Origin: Planomicrobium okeanokoites
GTDB taxonomy: Bacteria > Bacillota > Bacilli > Bacillales_A > Planococcaceae
Length of the DNA stretch: 64,000 nt
Assembly: GCF_003428875.1 (NCBI RefSeq)
Contig: NZ_QQRS01000002.1
Coordinates: 124,001 to 188,000 of the forward strand
Direction: 5' to 3'
A model generated the notes under the pieces. That model had not been told where the DNA came from. It saw only the letters and a program-made list of their open reading frames with translations, and did not search any database. Made by a program: the position numbers and the translations under genes. The stretch's first letter is position 1, and the number at the start of each line of letters is the position of its first letter. Shown in pieces: positions 17,181 through 26,132 of this stretch.

Positions 17181-17190
17181 TGAGAGAAAT

Positions 17191-17228
17191 AAAAAAAATC
17201 CGGCAAACCGTCGAAACGGCTTGCCGGA
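17191..17228 (-). terminator. Catalase terminator
   Basis: Stem TCCGGCAAGCCGT/ACGGTTTGCCGGA followed by TTTTTTTTATTT on the minus strand. Confidence 0.9.
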
Positions 17229-17241
17229 CTTTCATCTTTTA

Positions 17242-18864
17242 TTAATATTTTTCAGCCTCGTGCCCTTTTTTAGCTGCACCCTGCGCCAATTTGTTGGAAG
17301 CAGGCTGCCCCATCAATTTTGGTTCAGAATTTTTCATCTGTTTCATCGCTTCCAGTTTTTCCTCAAGATTCTCACGTACACGGCGGCCATAATCTTCATC
17401 CGCCTGTGTGAAGTGCTCAATCATTTCATCCTGGATGCGCGGGTCGCAGACAGAAAGGGCATCACCGAGGTTATTGATCAGCTCATCGCGTTCCCAGTCT
17501 TCGAAGCTGCGGTATGTTTCACCCGCTTGTCCGAAGTTATTGGTACGGTCAATCGGCGCTTTCATAAGACGGTCATTATAAGCCGGTTCATGATCCGGTG
17601 TTCCTTCCTTATCCGCTTCCTTGAAGCCGCCCAGTACGGATGGTTCATAGTTGATGGAAGGATTCGATGGATTTTCATGCGGATTTTTGACATCCATCAT
17701 GCCGCGCTGCTGATTCGTCGCTACACGTTTCTTCGGTGCATTGACCGGAAGCTTCAGGTAGTTGGCGCCCAAACGGTAACGCTGCGTATCTGAGTAAGAG
17801 AACGTGCGGCCTTGCAGCATTTTATCATCTGAGAAATCCAGACCATCGACAAGGACGCCTGTTCCGAAGGCAGCCTGTTCGATTTCAGCATGGTGATCGA
17901 CCGGGTTGCGGTTCAATACCATCTTGCCGACAGGAAGGAATGGGAATTTATCCTGCGGCCATAGTTTCGTGTCATCCAATGGATCGAAGTCGAGCTCCGG
18001 ATGCTCATCATCGCTCATGATCTGAACGAATAATTCCCATTCCGGATAATCTCCATTTTCGATGGCTTCATACAAATCCTGTGTCGCGTGGCCCACATTT
18101 TCAGCCTGGATTTCACTGGCTTCTTTCTGTGTCAAATTGCGGATGCCCTGTTTCGGCTCCCAATGATATTTAACAAGAACTGCTTCGCCTTTGTCATTCA
18201 CCCATTTATAAGTGTTGACGCCGGAACCTTGCATGTGGCGGTAAGTCGCAGGTATGCCCCATGGCGAGAACAGCAGCGTGATCATATGCGTCGCTTCAGG
18301 TGAACGCGCCACGAAATCGAACATGCGCTGCGGATCCGGAATATTTGATGCAGGGTCTGTTTTAAAGGCATGAATCATATCCGGGAATTTCATCGCATCA
18401 CGGATAAAGAAGATTTTCAGGTTGTTGCCGACCAAGTCCCAGTTTCCGTCTTCTGTATACATCTTAACCGCAAAACCACGCGGGTCGCGGTCAGTTTCCG
18501 GGGAGTGGCGCGATCCTGCCACTGTCGAAAAGCGGACCATCAACGGTGTTTGCTTGCCTTTGCCTGAAAATACTTTAGCTCTTGTATATTTTTCCACCGG
18601 CTCGTCGCCGACTGTACCATATGTTTCGAAATAACCGAAAGCTCCTGTACCTCTGGCGTGGACAATGCGTTCAGGAATTTCTTCACGGTCGAAGTGGGAA
18701 ATTTTTTCTATGAAATGATAGTTTTCCAATGTAGCCGGACCACGGTTTCCGACAGTCCGTATATTCTGATTGTCTTTAACCGGATGGCCTTGACGGGTCG
18801 TCAGAGTTTCTTCGTTCTCTCCGGTTCCCATTTTCCGGTGTTTCTCTTCATTGTTTTCCTTCAT
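17242..18864 (-). CDS. katA: Haem catalase
   Basis: Monofunctional catalase that turns hydrogen peroxide into water and oxygen. 540 residues. Active-site histidine in [15 protein letters not shown] (about residue 68), asparagine in [13 protein letters not shown], the [20 protein letters not shown] segment and the proximal haem tyrosine in [11 protein letters not shown] (about 355). The C-terminal 40 residues are a charged tail. Start ATG follows AGGAGG. A match to the SigB promoter consensus lies 40-64 nt upstream, as for stress catalases such as B. subtilis KatE. No PerR box is obvious. The symbol is a family label; katE or katX would also be defensible. Confidence 0.95.
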   Translation of the reverse strand: MKENNEEKHRKMGTGENEETLTTRQGHPVKDNQNIRTVGNRGPATLENYHFIEKISHFDREEIPERIVHARGTGAFGYFETYGTVGDEPVEKYTRAKVFSGKGKQTPLMVRFSTVAGSRHSPETDRDPRGFAVKMYTEDGNWDLVGNNLKIFFIRDAMKFPDMIHAFKTDPASNIPDPQRMFDFVARSPEATHMITLLFSPWGIPATYRHMQGSGVNTYKWVNDKGEAVLVKYHWEPKQGIRNLTQKEASEIQAENVGHATQDLYEAIENGDYPEWELFVQIMSDDEHPELDFDPLDDTKLWPQDKFPFLPVGKMVLNRNPVDHHAEIEQAAFGTGVLVDGLDFSDDKMLQGRTFSYSDTQRYRLGANYLKLPVNAPKKRVATNQQRGMMDVKNPHENPSNPSINYEPSVLGGFKEADKEGTPDHEPAYNDRLMKAPIDRTNNFGQAGETYRSFEDWERDELINNLGDALSVCDPRIQDEMIEHFTQADEDYGRRVRENLEEKLEAMKQMKNSEPKLMGQPASNKLAQGAAKKGHEAEKY

Positions 18865-18903
18865 AATAGAATCCTCCTTCGCATACTTGTATCACCTACT
18901 ATT

Positions 18904-18928
18904 CTTCCCATTATCCAAATTATTAAAC
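18904..18928 (-). promoter_or_regulatory. SigB-type promoter of the catalase gene
   Basis: GTTTAA, a 13-nt spacer and GGGAAG on the minus strand, close to the SigB consensus GTTTAA-N12-14-GGGWAW. Confidence 0.65.
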
Positions 18929-19011
18929 CTCACTCTAAATGAAAAATGATTATTTGCCTGCAGATGGACAAAGCGCCGAGGATATGAAAAAATTAGGAAT
19001 AGAACAACCAT

Positions 19012-20217
19012 ATGAAAGCAGGGCTGAACATGAGCATCGAGTTGAAAGAAAGAGGGAGATTTGATCCCCTGAAAGTTTTTTTGAAAGTTACGGCAGCTTA
19101 TTTACTTTCTTTCTTCCCCACCTTCAAAGGTGATAAGAAAATAGTTTTGGTCGGTGGTAACCTTGGCGAGAAGTACGAGGACAATGCGGCCGTCTTCCAT
19201 AAATACCTGATCGCCAATCATCAGGATAAAGTCACTGCATACTGGATGTATGATCCGAAAAAATCCTACGCACATGACAAGCAGCTCGCCAACGCTGTCC
19301 CACTCGGAAGTTTCCGGAACTACCGCCTTTTCTTCAAAGCTGATTATTCATTCCATGGCCATTCGCTGATGTATGACATTGCGCCATCCGTCGATAAATT
19401 CCTGTTCCTTAACCGGAAGACGATCATCACCCATGTCAGCCACGGAATCGAAGGGTTCAAGAGAATTCTGATCCAAAAAGAAGATGTTCCTTTATTGGCG
19501 CGGACGGATTACTTTAACTGTGCTTCGGAATATGAAAAAGATCTGAAGCTCAATCAATGGAAGATTCCGGAGAATAAACTGATCGTCACCGGATTTCCGC
19601 GTTTCGACCGTTTCCAGACAAATAAGCCTGCGCCGCAAGTCCGTAAGATTTTAATGATGATGACTTGGCGTGAATGGCTTTTCGATTTGACTGAAGAGGA
19701 ATTCGTCGAAAGCGATTATTTCAATAACACGCTTGGACTTGTTAGCCACGAAGGCATACGCAAACTGATTTCCGAAAACGATCTGCATATGCGCGTCGCG
19801 CTGCATCCGTTCATGCGTAAATTCGAAAAGCACTTTACCGGCCTGGACCATCCGGAGAGCGGCATCGAATTCCAGGATTTCAACCATGCCTCCATTGAAA
19901 AAGCCATTGTCGAAAATGACATGCTCCTCACCGATATCACAAGCGTCTCCTGGGATTTCCTTTATCTCAATAAACCCATCATCTTCAATATGTTCGATAA
20001 AGAGGAATACATGGCGCGGCGCGGGACTTACCTGAGCCTCGACACAGATCTTTATGGCTATAAAGCCGATTCGCTCGAAGAAGTGTATCAATATCTTAAA
20101 AAGATCGTCGAAGAAAATATCACGACGAACGAGTGGTACCCGAAAGCACCACTCTACATCGATTATTTCGATCAGAACAATTGCGAGCGGTTGGCAAAGC
20201 ACGTTATAGGGATTTAA
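19012..20217 (+). CDS. CDP-glycerol:glycerophosphotransferase family protein
   Basis: 401 residues of the TagB/TagF family, which transfers glycerol phosphate or ribitol phosphate units during wall teichoic acid synthesis at the cytoplasmic membrane face. Recognisable are the GT-B type pattern with THVSHGIEGFKR, the NCASEYEKDLK segment, VTGFPRFDRF, and the C-terminal LLTDITSVSWDFLYLNKPIIF (family motif with TDxxS, then P(I/V)xF). No other teichoic acid genes are near, so its polymer is unknown. The first ATG is 13 nt from AGGA; ATG at 19030, 6 nt after AGGG, is an equally good start. It ends in a shared hairpin with exoA. Confidence 0.88.
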   Translation: MKAGLNMSIELKERGRFDPLKVFLKVTAAYLLSFFPTFKGDKKIVLVGGNLGEKYEDNAAVFHKYLIANHQDKVTAYWMYDPKKSYAHDKQLANAVPLGSFRNYRLFFKADYSFHGHSLMYDIAPSVDKFLFLNRKTIITHVSHGIEGFKRILIQKEDVPLLARTDYFNCASEYEKDLKLNQWKIPENKLIVTGFPRFDRFQTNKPAPQVRKILMMMTWREWLFDLTEEEFVESDYFNNTLGLVSHEGIRKLISENDLHMRVALHPFMRKFEKHFTGLDHPESGIEFQDFNHASIEKAIVENDMLLTDITSVSWDFLYLNKPIIFNMFDKEEYMARRGTYLSLDTDLYGYKADSLEEVYQYLKKIVEENITTNEWYPKAPLYIDYFDQNNCERLAKHVIGI

Positions 20218-20220
20218 ATG

Positions 20221-20258
20221 AAAAGAGCGTCCGGAGAATTTCCTCCGGACGCTCTTTT
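20221..20258. terminator. Bidirectional terminator
   Basis: A 16-bp stem, AAAAGAGCGTCCGGAG with its complement, serves the convergent glycerophosphotransferase and exoA genes. Confidence 0.9.
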
Positions 20259-21010
20259 CATTTTAGTTGGAGTTCAATCGGGCAATGGTCGGAGCCGAGA
20301 ATATCTTTATGGATTTCCGCCTGTTTCATTTTCGGCGCCAGACGGTCGGAAACGATGAAATAATCGATGCGCCAGCCGATGTTACGGGGCCGGCAATTGG
20401 TACGGTATGACCACCACGTATAAGCTCCGCTCAAATCAGGATGGAAATAACGGAACGAATCAGTGAATCCGCTTGCCAGAAATTCCGTCATCTTCCCGCG
20501 CTCTTCCGGTGTGAATCCAGAGTTTTTCAGATTTGCCTTCGGGTTCTTCAAGTCGATTTCCTGATGCGCCACATTCAAGTCGCCGCAAAGGATCACCGGC
20601 TTCCGGCTGTCGAGTTCCTTCACATAATCGAGCACCGCTTCTTCCCATTCAAGGCGGAAATCGAGGCGCATCAACCCGTGCTGGGAGTTCGGCGTGTAGA
20701 CATTCACCAAATAAAACTCTTCGAATTCCAAAGTGATGGCACGTCCTTCACTTTCGTGATTTACATGGTTAATGCCGTACGTCACAGAAAGCGGTTCATA
20801 TTTTGTGAAAATAGCCGTCCCTGAATAGCCTTTCCTTTCCGCGTAATTCCAGAAAAGATGGTATCCGGGAAGATCCATTTCAATTTGCCCTTCCTGCAAT
20901 TTAATCTCCTGCAGGCAGAATATGTCTGCATCCGCTGCCTCGTAAAACTCCATAAAGCCCTTTTTCACGACAGCGCGCAGTCCGTTGACGTTCCATGAAA
21001 TCATTTTCAA
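20258..21010 (-). CDS. exoA: Exodeoxyribonuclease III / AP endonuclease
   Basis: Base-excision repair enzyme that cuts DNA at abasic sites and trims 3' blocks. 250 residues, full length. The endonuclease/exonuclease/phosphatase fold is shown by SWNVNGLRA at the start, LQEIKLQ (metal-binding Glu), VYTPNSQ, CGDLNVAHQEIDL (catalytic Asp and Asn), YTWWSYR, RIDYF and the final GSDHCPI (catalytic Asp-His). Start ATG follows GGAG at a somewhat long spacing. It is a single gene sharing its terminator with the convergent gene. Confidence 0.96.
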   Translation of the reverse strand: MKMISWNVNGLRAVVKKGFMEFYEAADADIFCLQEIKLQEGQIEMDLPGYHLFWNYAERKGYSGTAIFTKYEPLSVTYGINHVNHESEGRAITLEFEEFYLVNVYTPNSQHGLMRLDFRLEWEEAVLDYVKELDSRKPVILCGDLNVAHQEIDLKNPKANLKNSGFTPEERGKMTEFLASGFTDSFRYFHPDLSGAYTWWSYRTNCRPRNIGWRIDYFIVSDRLAPKMKQAEIHKDILGSDHCPIELQLK

Positions 21011-21197
21011 AAGCCATTCTCCTCATTTCGCAATCTTTTATCAGTGTAACGGAATGGAAGGCACGGCTCAAATCATGATGTTTTATTTCCCTTCTGCCTG
21101 GAATTATGTAAAATTTCAGTAAATATCTTCAAAAGTGATTCTTTTCCCGTGCAGTTCTTGTACAATGAAATTATCATTCACTAAGGGGAATCAGGAG

Positions 21198-22478
21198 ATG
21201 AAAAAGTTCACAAAGACAGAGAAAAGCTGGGCACTGTACGATTGGGGAAGCTCAGCCTATTCGATCATCATCACAACGGCCGTCTTTCCGCTCTATTATA
21301 AAGCTGCCGCGACGGATGCGGGAGTCAGTTTATCCGATTCCACCGCCTATCTCGGCTACACGATTGCCATCTTCACATTTATCCTGGCGATGATCGGTCC
21401 GATTCTTGGGACAATCGCAGACTACGAAGGAATGAAAAAGAAATTTTTCACCGCTTTCTTCCTGCTGGGTACGTTTTCGACCGCAATGCTGGCTTTTGTC
21501 CCGAGCGACAATTGGCTGCTGATGCTGGTCTGTTACATATTCGCTGCACTCGGCGCGACGGGATCCAACCTTTTCTATGATGCTTTTATCGTGGATGTTG
21601 CAACAGAAAAACGCATGAACCGCGTTTCTTCATTCGGCTACGGTCTCGGCTACATCGGTTCCACCATCCCATTCATCATTTCAATTGCCATTATTTTATT
21701 AGCGCAAAACGGGGTGCTGCCGCTATCCGTCACCAACGCGAGCCGCGTCGCCTTTTTGATCACAGCTGTATGGTGGGTCTGCTTCTCGATTCCAATGTTC
21801 AAAAATGTGCATCAGCGTTATTTCATCAAACGGGAACCGAATCCGGTCGGGCAAAGTTTCAAACGACTCGGCAAAACCTTGAAGGAAATCAGAAAATACC
21901 GCGCCATCGTCCTGTTTTTAGTCGCTTATTTCTTTTACATCGATGGCGTCGGCACAATCATTGCAATGTCGACAGCGTATGGCACGGATCTTGGCCTTAC
22001 TTCGACCAGCTTGCTGATCGTCCTGTTCGCAACACAGGTCGTCGCTGCACCATTCGCACTTCTTTACGGCCGTCTCGCTGACCGTTTTACCGGCAAAAAG
22101 ATGCTGTATGTCGGCATCTGCGTCTACATCGTCGTCTGTATCTACGCCATGTTCATGGAAACGATCGGCGACTTCTGGGTTCTCGCGATGCTGGTCGCTT
22201 CCAGTCAAGGCGGCATCCAGGCATTGAGCCGCTCTTACTTCGGCAAGCTCGTGCCGAAAGAGAATTCCAATGAGTTCTTCGGTTTCTATAACGTCTTCGG
22301 TAAATTCGCAGCCATTATGGGTCCCATCTTGGTTGCCGTCACCGCTCAACTGACCGGCGACTCCCGCTTTGGCGTATTCAGCCTCGTCATCCTGTTCATC
22401 ATCGGATTGATCGTCCTGTCGCGTGTGCCGGAACCGGAACCGCATGACTCTGTAGATGAAGTTGCTTTGGATTCTTAA
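21198..22478 (+). CDS. MFS transporter of the Atg22/UMF1 type
   Basis: 426 residues with about 12 membrane segments. The N-terminus SWALYDWGSSAYSIIITTAVFP is the hallmark of the bacterial UMF1 family related to yeast vacuolar amino acid effluxer Atg22. The MFS loop motif appears as GRLADRFTGKKML between segments in the second half. The substrate in bacteria is not settled; amino acid efflux is a guess by analogy. The chosen ATG follows GGGGAATCAGGAG; the frame is open 21 codons further upstream without a site. It is a single gene with its own terminator. Confidence 0.88.
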   Translation: MKKFTKTEKSWALYDWGSSAYSIIITTAVFPLYYKAAATDAGVSLSDSTAYLGYTIAIFTFILAMIGPILGTIADYEGMKKKFFTAFFLLGTFSTAMLAFVPSDNWLLMLVCYIFAALGATGSNLFYDAFIVDVATEKRMNRVSSFGYGLGYIGSTIPFIISIAIILLAQNGVLPLSVTNASRVAFLITAVWWVCFSIPMFKNVHQRYFIKREPNPVGQSFKRLGKTLKEIRKYRAIVLFLVAYFFYIDGVGTIIAMSTAYGTDLGLTSTSLLIVLFATQVVAAPFALLYGRLADRFTGKKMLYVGICVYIVVCIYAMFMETIGDFWVLAMLVASSQGGIQALSRSYFGKLVPKENSNEFFGFYNVFGKFAAIMGPILVAVTAQLTGDSRFGVFSLVILFIIGLIVLSRVPEPEPHDSVDEVALDS

Positions 22479-22486
22479 GTTTATAA

Positions 22487-22519
22487 TGCACCTGCCCGTT
22501 ATGGGCGGTGTATTTTTTA
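22487..22519 (+). terminator. Terminator of the Atg22-like gene
   Basis: Stem CACCTGCCC/GGGCGGTG with loop GTTAT and one mispair, then TATTTTTTATTG. Confidence 0.75.
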
Positions 22520-22674
22520 TTGTCCAAATTTCACATTTGAGGCTTATACGGCGATCAAATTTTTATTTTAAATGAAAGGATGGGCACGGATCTGGTTAAG
22601 TGCTATGGTCAAAGTAAAAACCGATATTTCTTTGCGACGAAACAGCGCTGCTATGCAAAATCAGGAGCATTATA

Positions 22675-22719
22675 GTGGCTTATGACCCGAAGAGCTTGGC
22701 CACTCGAATCTGGGCCACA
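22675..22719 (+). repeat. Decayed remnant of the structured repeat
   Basis: GTGGCTTATGACCCGAAGAG then CTTGGCC and TCTGGGCCACA aligns with the 3' half of the repeat at 14893-15015 (GTGGCTTACGACTCGAGGAG, TTGGCC, TCTGGACA). The 5' half is not recognisable. The rest of the 22520-22794 gap shows nothing clear. Confidence 0.55.
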
Positions 22720-22794
22720 ATTCACACATTTAAAACCTTCTGTACTTTTAAAGTTCTATAATTTTTTATTCAAACCAAAAAAAGAGGGATGCCG

Positions 22795-23736
22795 GTGATT
22801 CGGAAAGAGCGCGAGGGATCGCGAACCAAAGAAGAGTTGGAAGTATTGCTGCGGCGTTTGCCGAAACGGCATGCGCAGTACGGACAAGTTGAAAAGGATC
22901 ATTACGCGGAAGTTGCCGGGCAAGCTGGCGAAGAGCGTTTCGACCATTATTACGCGGCGAGCCGGCTGACGTTTCCGCATCTGATGCTGCATAATGTCAG
23001 ATTGAAATCGTTCCGTATATTTCAGATGGATTCAGTGATGATTACCCGGTGGGGCGTAATTGTTTTTGAAGTGAAGAACATGAATGGCCGCATGCTTTTT
23101 AACAGCCACCCTGTCCAGATGCTGCAGATGAAAGACGACGGAACCGTCATCGGACGGAAATCGCCACTCGAACAGATGGCTGACAATGAATGGCTGCTGG
23201 AAGAGTGGCTGAGAGAGCGGGAGATTTTGTTTCCGGCGAGCTCTGTACTGGTCTTATCCTATTCCAAACAAATCGCCGAAAATGTACCGGCGTCACAGCC
23301 CATCATTTTTTCACACCAGCTGCCCCGGTTTCTTTACACGCTGCCAGTGGAGAAAGCCATTTTCAGTCTGGATGAAATGAAGGAGCTCGCGGACATAATG
23401 ATTGCGGCGCTGGTCCATTTCGTTCCGAAGCCACTCTGTGACGATGCAAGATATCCAATCGAGGCGATGCGCCGCGGCGTCTGGTGTGCCGCATGTGACC
23501 GGATCGGCATGGTGCGGCGATATGGCACTTGGGTGTGCCCAGGCTGCGGCGTTTTGGATAAAAACGCTCACATTCGTACGATCCGCGATTGGTTCCTGCT
23601 GACGGGCGAGCCCATGACGAACCGGCTGGGGCGGGAGATTTTGTGTGTGGATGATCGAAGATTAGTGACGCGATTGTTAGGTGGTATGGATTTGAATAAA
23701 AATGGAACATTTAAAGATTCCAGTTACCGACTGTAA
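22795..23736 (+). CDS. NERD-domain protein with C-terminal zinc ribbon (copy 1)
   Basis: 313 residues. The NERD (nuclease-related) domain covers about 40-150, with the candidate catalytic pattern MDSVMITRWGVIVFEVKN (Asp, then ExK). The C-terminal third holds a zinc ribbon, CAACDRIG then CPGCG, followed by a basic tail. NERD domains resemble PD-(D/E)xK nucleases, but most members have no shown activity. The start is taken as GTG, 6 nt after GAGGG, since an ATG two codons earlier overlaps the site; proteins of this group commonly begin with a basic (M/V)IxKxRE. A second NERD-ribbon gene lies at 42556. A 21-bp repeat array begins 24 nt after the stop codon, in frame. Confidence 0.85.
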   Translation: MIRKEREGSRTKEELEVLLRRLPKRHAQYGQVEKDHYAEVAGQAGEERFDHYYAASRLTFPHLMLHNVRLKSFRIFQMDSVMITRWGVIVFEVKNMNGRMLFNSHPVQMLQMKDDGTVIGRKSPLEQMADNEWLLEEWLREREILFPASSVLVLSYSKQIAENVPASQPIIFSHQLPRFLYTLPVEKAIFSLDEMKELADIMIAALVHFVPKPLCDDARYPIEAMRRGVWCAACDRIGMVRRYGTWVCPGCGVLDKNAHIRTIRDWFLLTGEPMTNRLGREILCVDDRRLVTRLLGGMDLNKNGTFKDSSYRL

Positions 23737-23760
23737 GTTATTTTGTCGCATTTATATGGA

Positions 23761-23857
23761 GTTGGGCGTATTTGGGATGAAGTTGGGCGTATTTCCATCG
23801 AAGTTGGGCGTATTCTTGGGAAAGTTGGGCGTATTTTAACTAAAGTTGGGCATAAAT
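23761..23857 (+). repeat. Five-unit direct repeat with exact 21-bp period
   Basis: GTTGGGCGTATT begins at 23761, 23782, 23803, 23824 and (as GTTGGGCATA) 23845. The 8-9 nt between the conserved parts differ from unit to unit. Because 21 is a multiple of 3, two frames stay open; in the frame of the preceding gene the array would read VGRI plus three variable residues per unit and end at TAA after the fifth unit. Confidence 0.9.
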
Positions 23858-23900
23858 AAATTTCCACCCTAAAATCAGCCACACCTCACCAGTCAAACGA

Positions 23901-23935
23901 AAAAAAACCAGCGCCCCCATCCGGAGGCGCCGGTT
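23901..23935 (-). terminator. Terminator of the YkuS-YtxH-like gene
   Basis: Stem ACCGGCGCC/GGCGCTGGT followed by TTTTTTTCG on the minus strand. Confidence 0.85.
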
Positions 23936-23941
23936 TCATCA

Positions 23942-24754
23942 TTACTTCTTATCTTTGCCGGCAGGGTGGATGTTTACATCACCGCTGTCATTTTTTTCGA
24001 CAGCTGAGCTGCCGAACTCGACGACTTCGATGCCGCCGCTTTCTTTCTTCTCTTCTTTTTCAGCTTTCTTTTCTTCTTTTTCAGCTTGCTTCACAGCTTT
24101 TTCATGTTCTTTTTTAGCTTTTTCTTCTTCTTTCGCTTCTTTTTCAACAGCTTTTTGCTGCTTCTTCAATTCTTTATCTTCTTTTTTCTCTTCGCGTTTC
24201 GCTTTTAGCTCATCCGCTTTGCCTTTTGCTTTTTCAGTCACGCCGTTTGTTTTTTCTTTCACTTGGCCAAGCTTATCTTTTACTTGGTCCAGCTTGCCGG
24301 GACCGGAATTTTCACCGGATTCCGCTTTCGCCTCTTTCTTTTCTTTCATTTCAGCGGCTTTATCTTTCACTGTCTGCTGCAATTCCTTGCCGCTCTTCGG
24401 TGCCAGCATTAAACCGGCAGCTGCGCCAATCAATGCGCCAGTTGCTGCGCCGGCGATAAATCCTCCGCCGCCACCAGACTTATTATCAGATGTGATCGGA
24501 GATGGAGGCATAATTTTTCCGCTGCGCACCAGACGTTCTTCGACTTCTTCAACGATTTCGAAAAGCGTGCGGCCTTTCGCTTCCACCAATGGAGCGTTCA
24601 TATGGAAGTCGGCAAAATCCTCTTTGTCGCGAACAACGACACAATCATAGCTTGTAGCGTCGGTTTTATCCTCAATCATGTCTGCTTTATACCCTTTTTT
24701 CAATAAAGCTTGCTGCACGGATGTAAACGGTTCTTCAACTGCGATTTTTACCAT
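23942..24754 (-). CDS. YkuS (UPF0180)-like plus YtxH-like fusion with long charged tail
   Basis: 270 residues. Residues about 1-85 match the small YkuS/UPF0180 type (VKIAVEEPFTSVQQALLKKG, DCVVVRDKEDFADFH). After a glycine-rich linker comes a YtxH-like segment, FIAGAATGALIGAAAGLMLA followed by PKSGKEL, a single membrane anchor. The last 150 residues are almost only Lys, Glu, Ala and Gln and should form a long coiled coil or helix. YtxH proteins are general-stress proteins in Bacillus; the role of this arrangement is unknown. GTG, TTG and ATG starts are clustered; ATG at 24754 is chosen by its distance from AGGAG (11 nt) and family-like start MVKIAVE. Confidence 0.8.
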   Translation of the reverse strand: MVKIAVEEPFTSVQQALLKKGYKADMIEDKTDATSYDCVVVRDKEDFADFHMNAPLVEAKGRTLFEIVEEVEERLVRSGKIMPPSPITSDNKSGGGGGFIAGAATGALIGAAAGLMLAPKSGKELQQTVKDKAAEMKEKKEAKAESGENSGPGKLDQVKDKLGQVKEKTNGVTEKAKGKADELKAKREEKKEDKELKKQQKAVEKEAKEEEKAKKEHEKAVKQAEKEEKKAEKEEKKESGGIEVVEFGSSAVEKNDSGDVNIHPAGKDKK

Positions 24755-24879
24755 CAATATCACTGCTCCTTTTCCAAAAATGTCTATTACTTTATTTTCC
24801 CTAAAGAATAAAAGTTAAACACGTTACCCTTTATTGTTTGAAAATTCTTTTAAAAATGGCGGAATATCTCTATGTAATC

Positions 24880-24911
24880 AATAAAAGCCATTCCTCTAAA
24901 AGGAATGGCTC
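24880..24911 (-). terminator. Terminator of the sugar ABC ATPase gene
   Basis: Stem AGCCATTCCT/AGGAATGGCT followed by TTTTATTG on the minus strand. Confidence 0.85.
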
Positions 24912-24922
24912 AACAAAGGGAG

Positions 24923-26053
24923 TTATACAGTTTCTCCAGCCGCTTGCAGTTCTCCGGCTTTCAACCGCGCTCCGGTTTCGATATCAAAGAAATGGACGTG
25001 CGACATATCAAAAGCCAGCGTGGCGGTATGGCCTGCTTCAATAGCAGTATCCGCGTCCACACGAGCGATGAATTCCTGATTTGCGTATACGGCATAGAGG
25101 ATCGTTTCCGCTCCGGTCAGCTCCGACACCGTAATTTCCGCTTCGAATTCACTTGCCGGCACACCGCTCAGGTCTTCGTTGTTCACATGGATGTGTTCCG
25201 GACGGATCCCCAGCGCAATCGGTTTGCCGTCATAGCCCAGGTCTTTCAGCAGAGCTGCAGTTTCTGACGGAATCGCCACTGATTTATCATCGACAAGAAA
25301 GTTTCCGTTGGAAATGGTGCCTTCGAAGAAGTTCATGGCCGGTGATCCGATAAATCCGCCCACGAAACGATTGGCTGGAAAATCATAGACTTCTTTCGGC
25401 GTGCCCACCTGCTGAATGACACCGTCTTTCATAATGACAATCCGTGTAGCCATCGTCATCGCTTCCGTCTGGTCATGTGTTACGTATATCGTGGTCGTCT
25501 TGAGGCGCTGGTGCAGTTTTGCAATTTCCGCGCGCATCTGCACCCGAAGTTTTGCATCCAGATTCGACAAAGGCTCATCCATTAAAAAGACTTTCGCGTC
25601 CCGCACAATTGCACGGCCTAGAGCTACACGCTGCCGCTGCCCGCCTGACAGCGCTTTCGGTTTCCGGTTGAGATAATCTTCGAGCCCCAAGATCTTAGCG
25701 GCTTCTTCCACACGACTTTTTATTTCGGCCTTTTTAAATTTCCTTAATTTTAGTCCAAAAGCCATGTTTTCATATACGGTCATATGGGGATATAAAGCAT
25801 AGTTCTGAAAAACCATCGCAATATCTCGTTCTTTGGGTTCAACATCATTCATGCGCTTGCCGTCGATGAAGAATTCGCCTTCCGTAATTTCTTCCAGTCC
25901 TGCAATCATCCGCAATGTTGTTGATTTACCGCAGCCGGACGGTCCGACAAAAACGATGAACTCCTCGTCTTTTATATGAAGATTAAAATCGGTCACAGCT
26001 AAAGCGCCTTTATCATATCTCTTGCCCAGATTATTGATTTTTATTTCAGCCAT
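24923..26053 (-). CDS. Sugar ABC transporter ATP-binding protein (MsmK/UgpC type)
   Basis: 376 residues. Energises carbohydrate import by CUT1 transporters. Walker A GPSGCGKST near residue 38, Q-loop FQNYALYPHMTV, signature LSGGQRQRVALGRA, Walker B VFLMDEPLSNLDAK and the switch histidine in VTHDQTEAM. The C-terminal 130 residues are the OB-type regulatory domain (ALGIRPEHI). Such ATPases often serve several CUT1 systems. It is transcribed divergently from the binding protein and permease genes, with which it must work. Start ATG follows AAGGGGAG. Confidence 0.95.
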   Translation of the reverse strand: MAEIKINNLGKRYDKGALAVTDFNLHIKDEEFIVFVGPSGCGKSTTLRMIAGLEEITEGEFFIDGKRMNDVEPKERDIAMVFQNYALYPHMTVYENMAFGLKLRKFKKAEIKSRVEEAAKILGLEDYLNRKPKALSGGQRQRVALGRAIVRDAKVFLMDEPLSNLDAKLRVQMRAEIAKLHQRLKTTTIYVTHDQTEAMTMATRIVIMKDGVIQQVGTPKEVYDFPANRFVGGFIGSPAMNFFEGTISNGNFLVDDKSVAIPSETAALLKDLGYDGKPIALGIRPEHIHVNNEDLSGVPASEFEAEITVSELTGAETILYAVYANQEFIARVDADTAIEAGHTATLAFDMSHVHFFDIETGARLKAGELQAAGETV

Positions 26054-26097
26054 ATGCGACTCCCCTTAACTCATTTTTATTTTAATTATAGAGAGTT

Positions 26098-26114
26098 ATT
26101 TGTAAATTACAAAT
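26098..26114. promoter_or_regulatory. Perfect palindrome, candidate operator 1 of the sugar transporter
   Basis: ATTTGTAA-A-TTACAAAT, 45 bp before the ATPase start codon, in the divergent promoter region. Confidence 0.45.
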
Positions 26115-26132
26115 CTGGGTTGAAAATGGAAA

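Noticed and set aside
18897..18930. PerR box upstream of catalase
   Set aside because: The AT-rich stretch only loosely resembles TTATAATNATTATAA, while the SigB pattern explains the same bases better.
23761..23857. CRISPR array
   Set aside because: Constant part is about 12-13 bp and variable part 8-9 bp, far too short; no cas genes in the window. The same holds for the arrays at 43551 and 60031.
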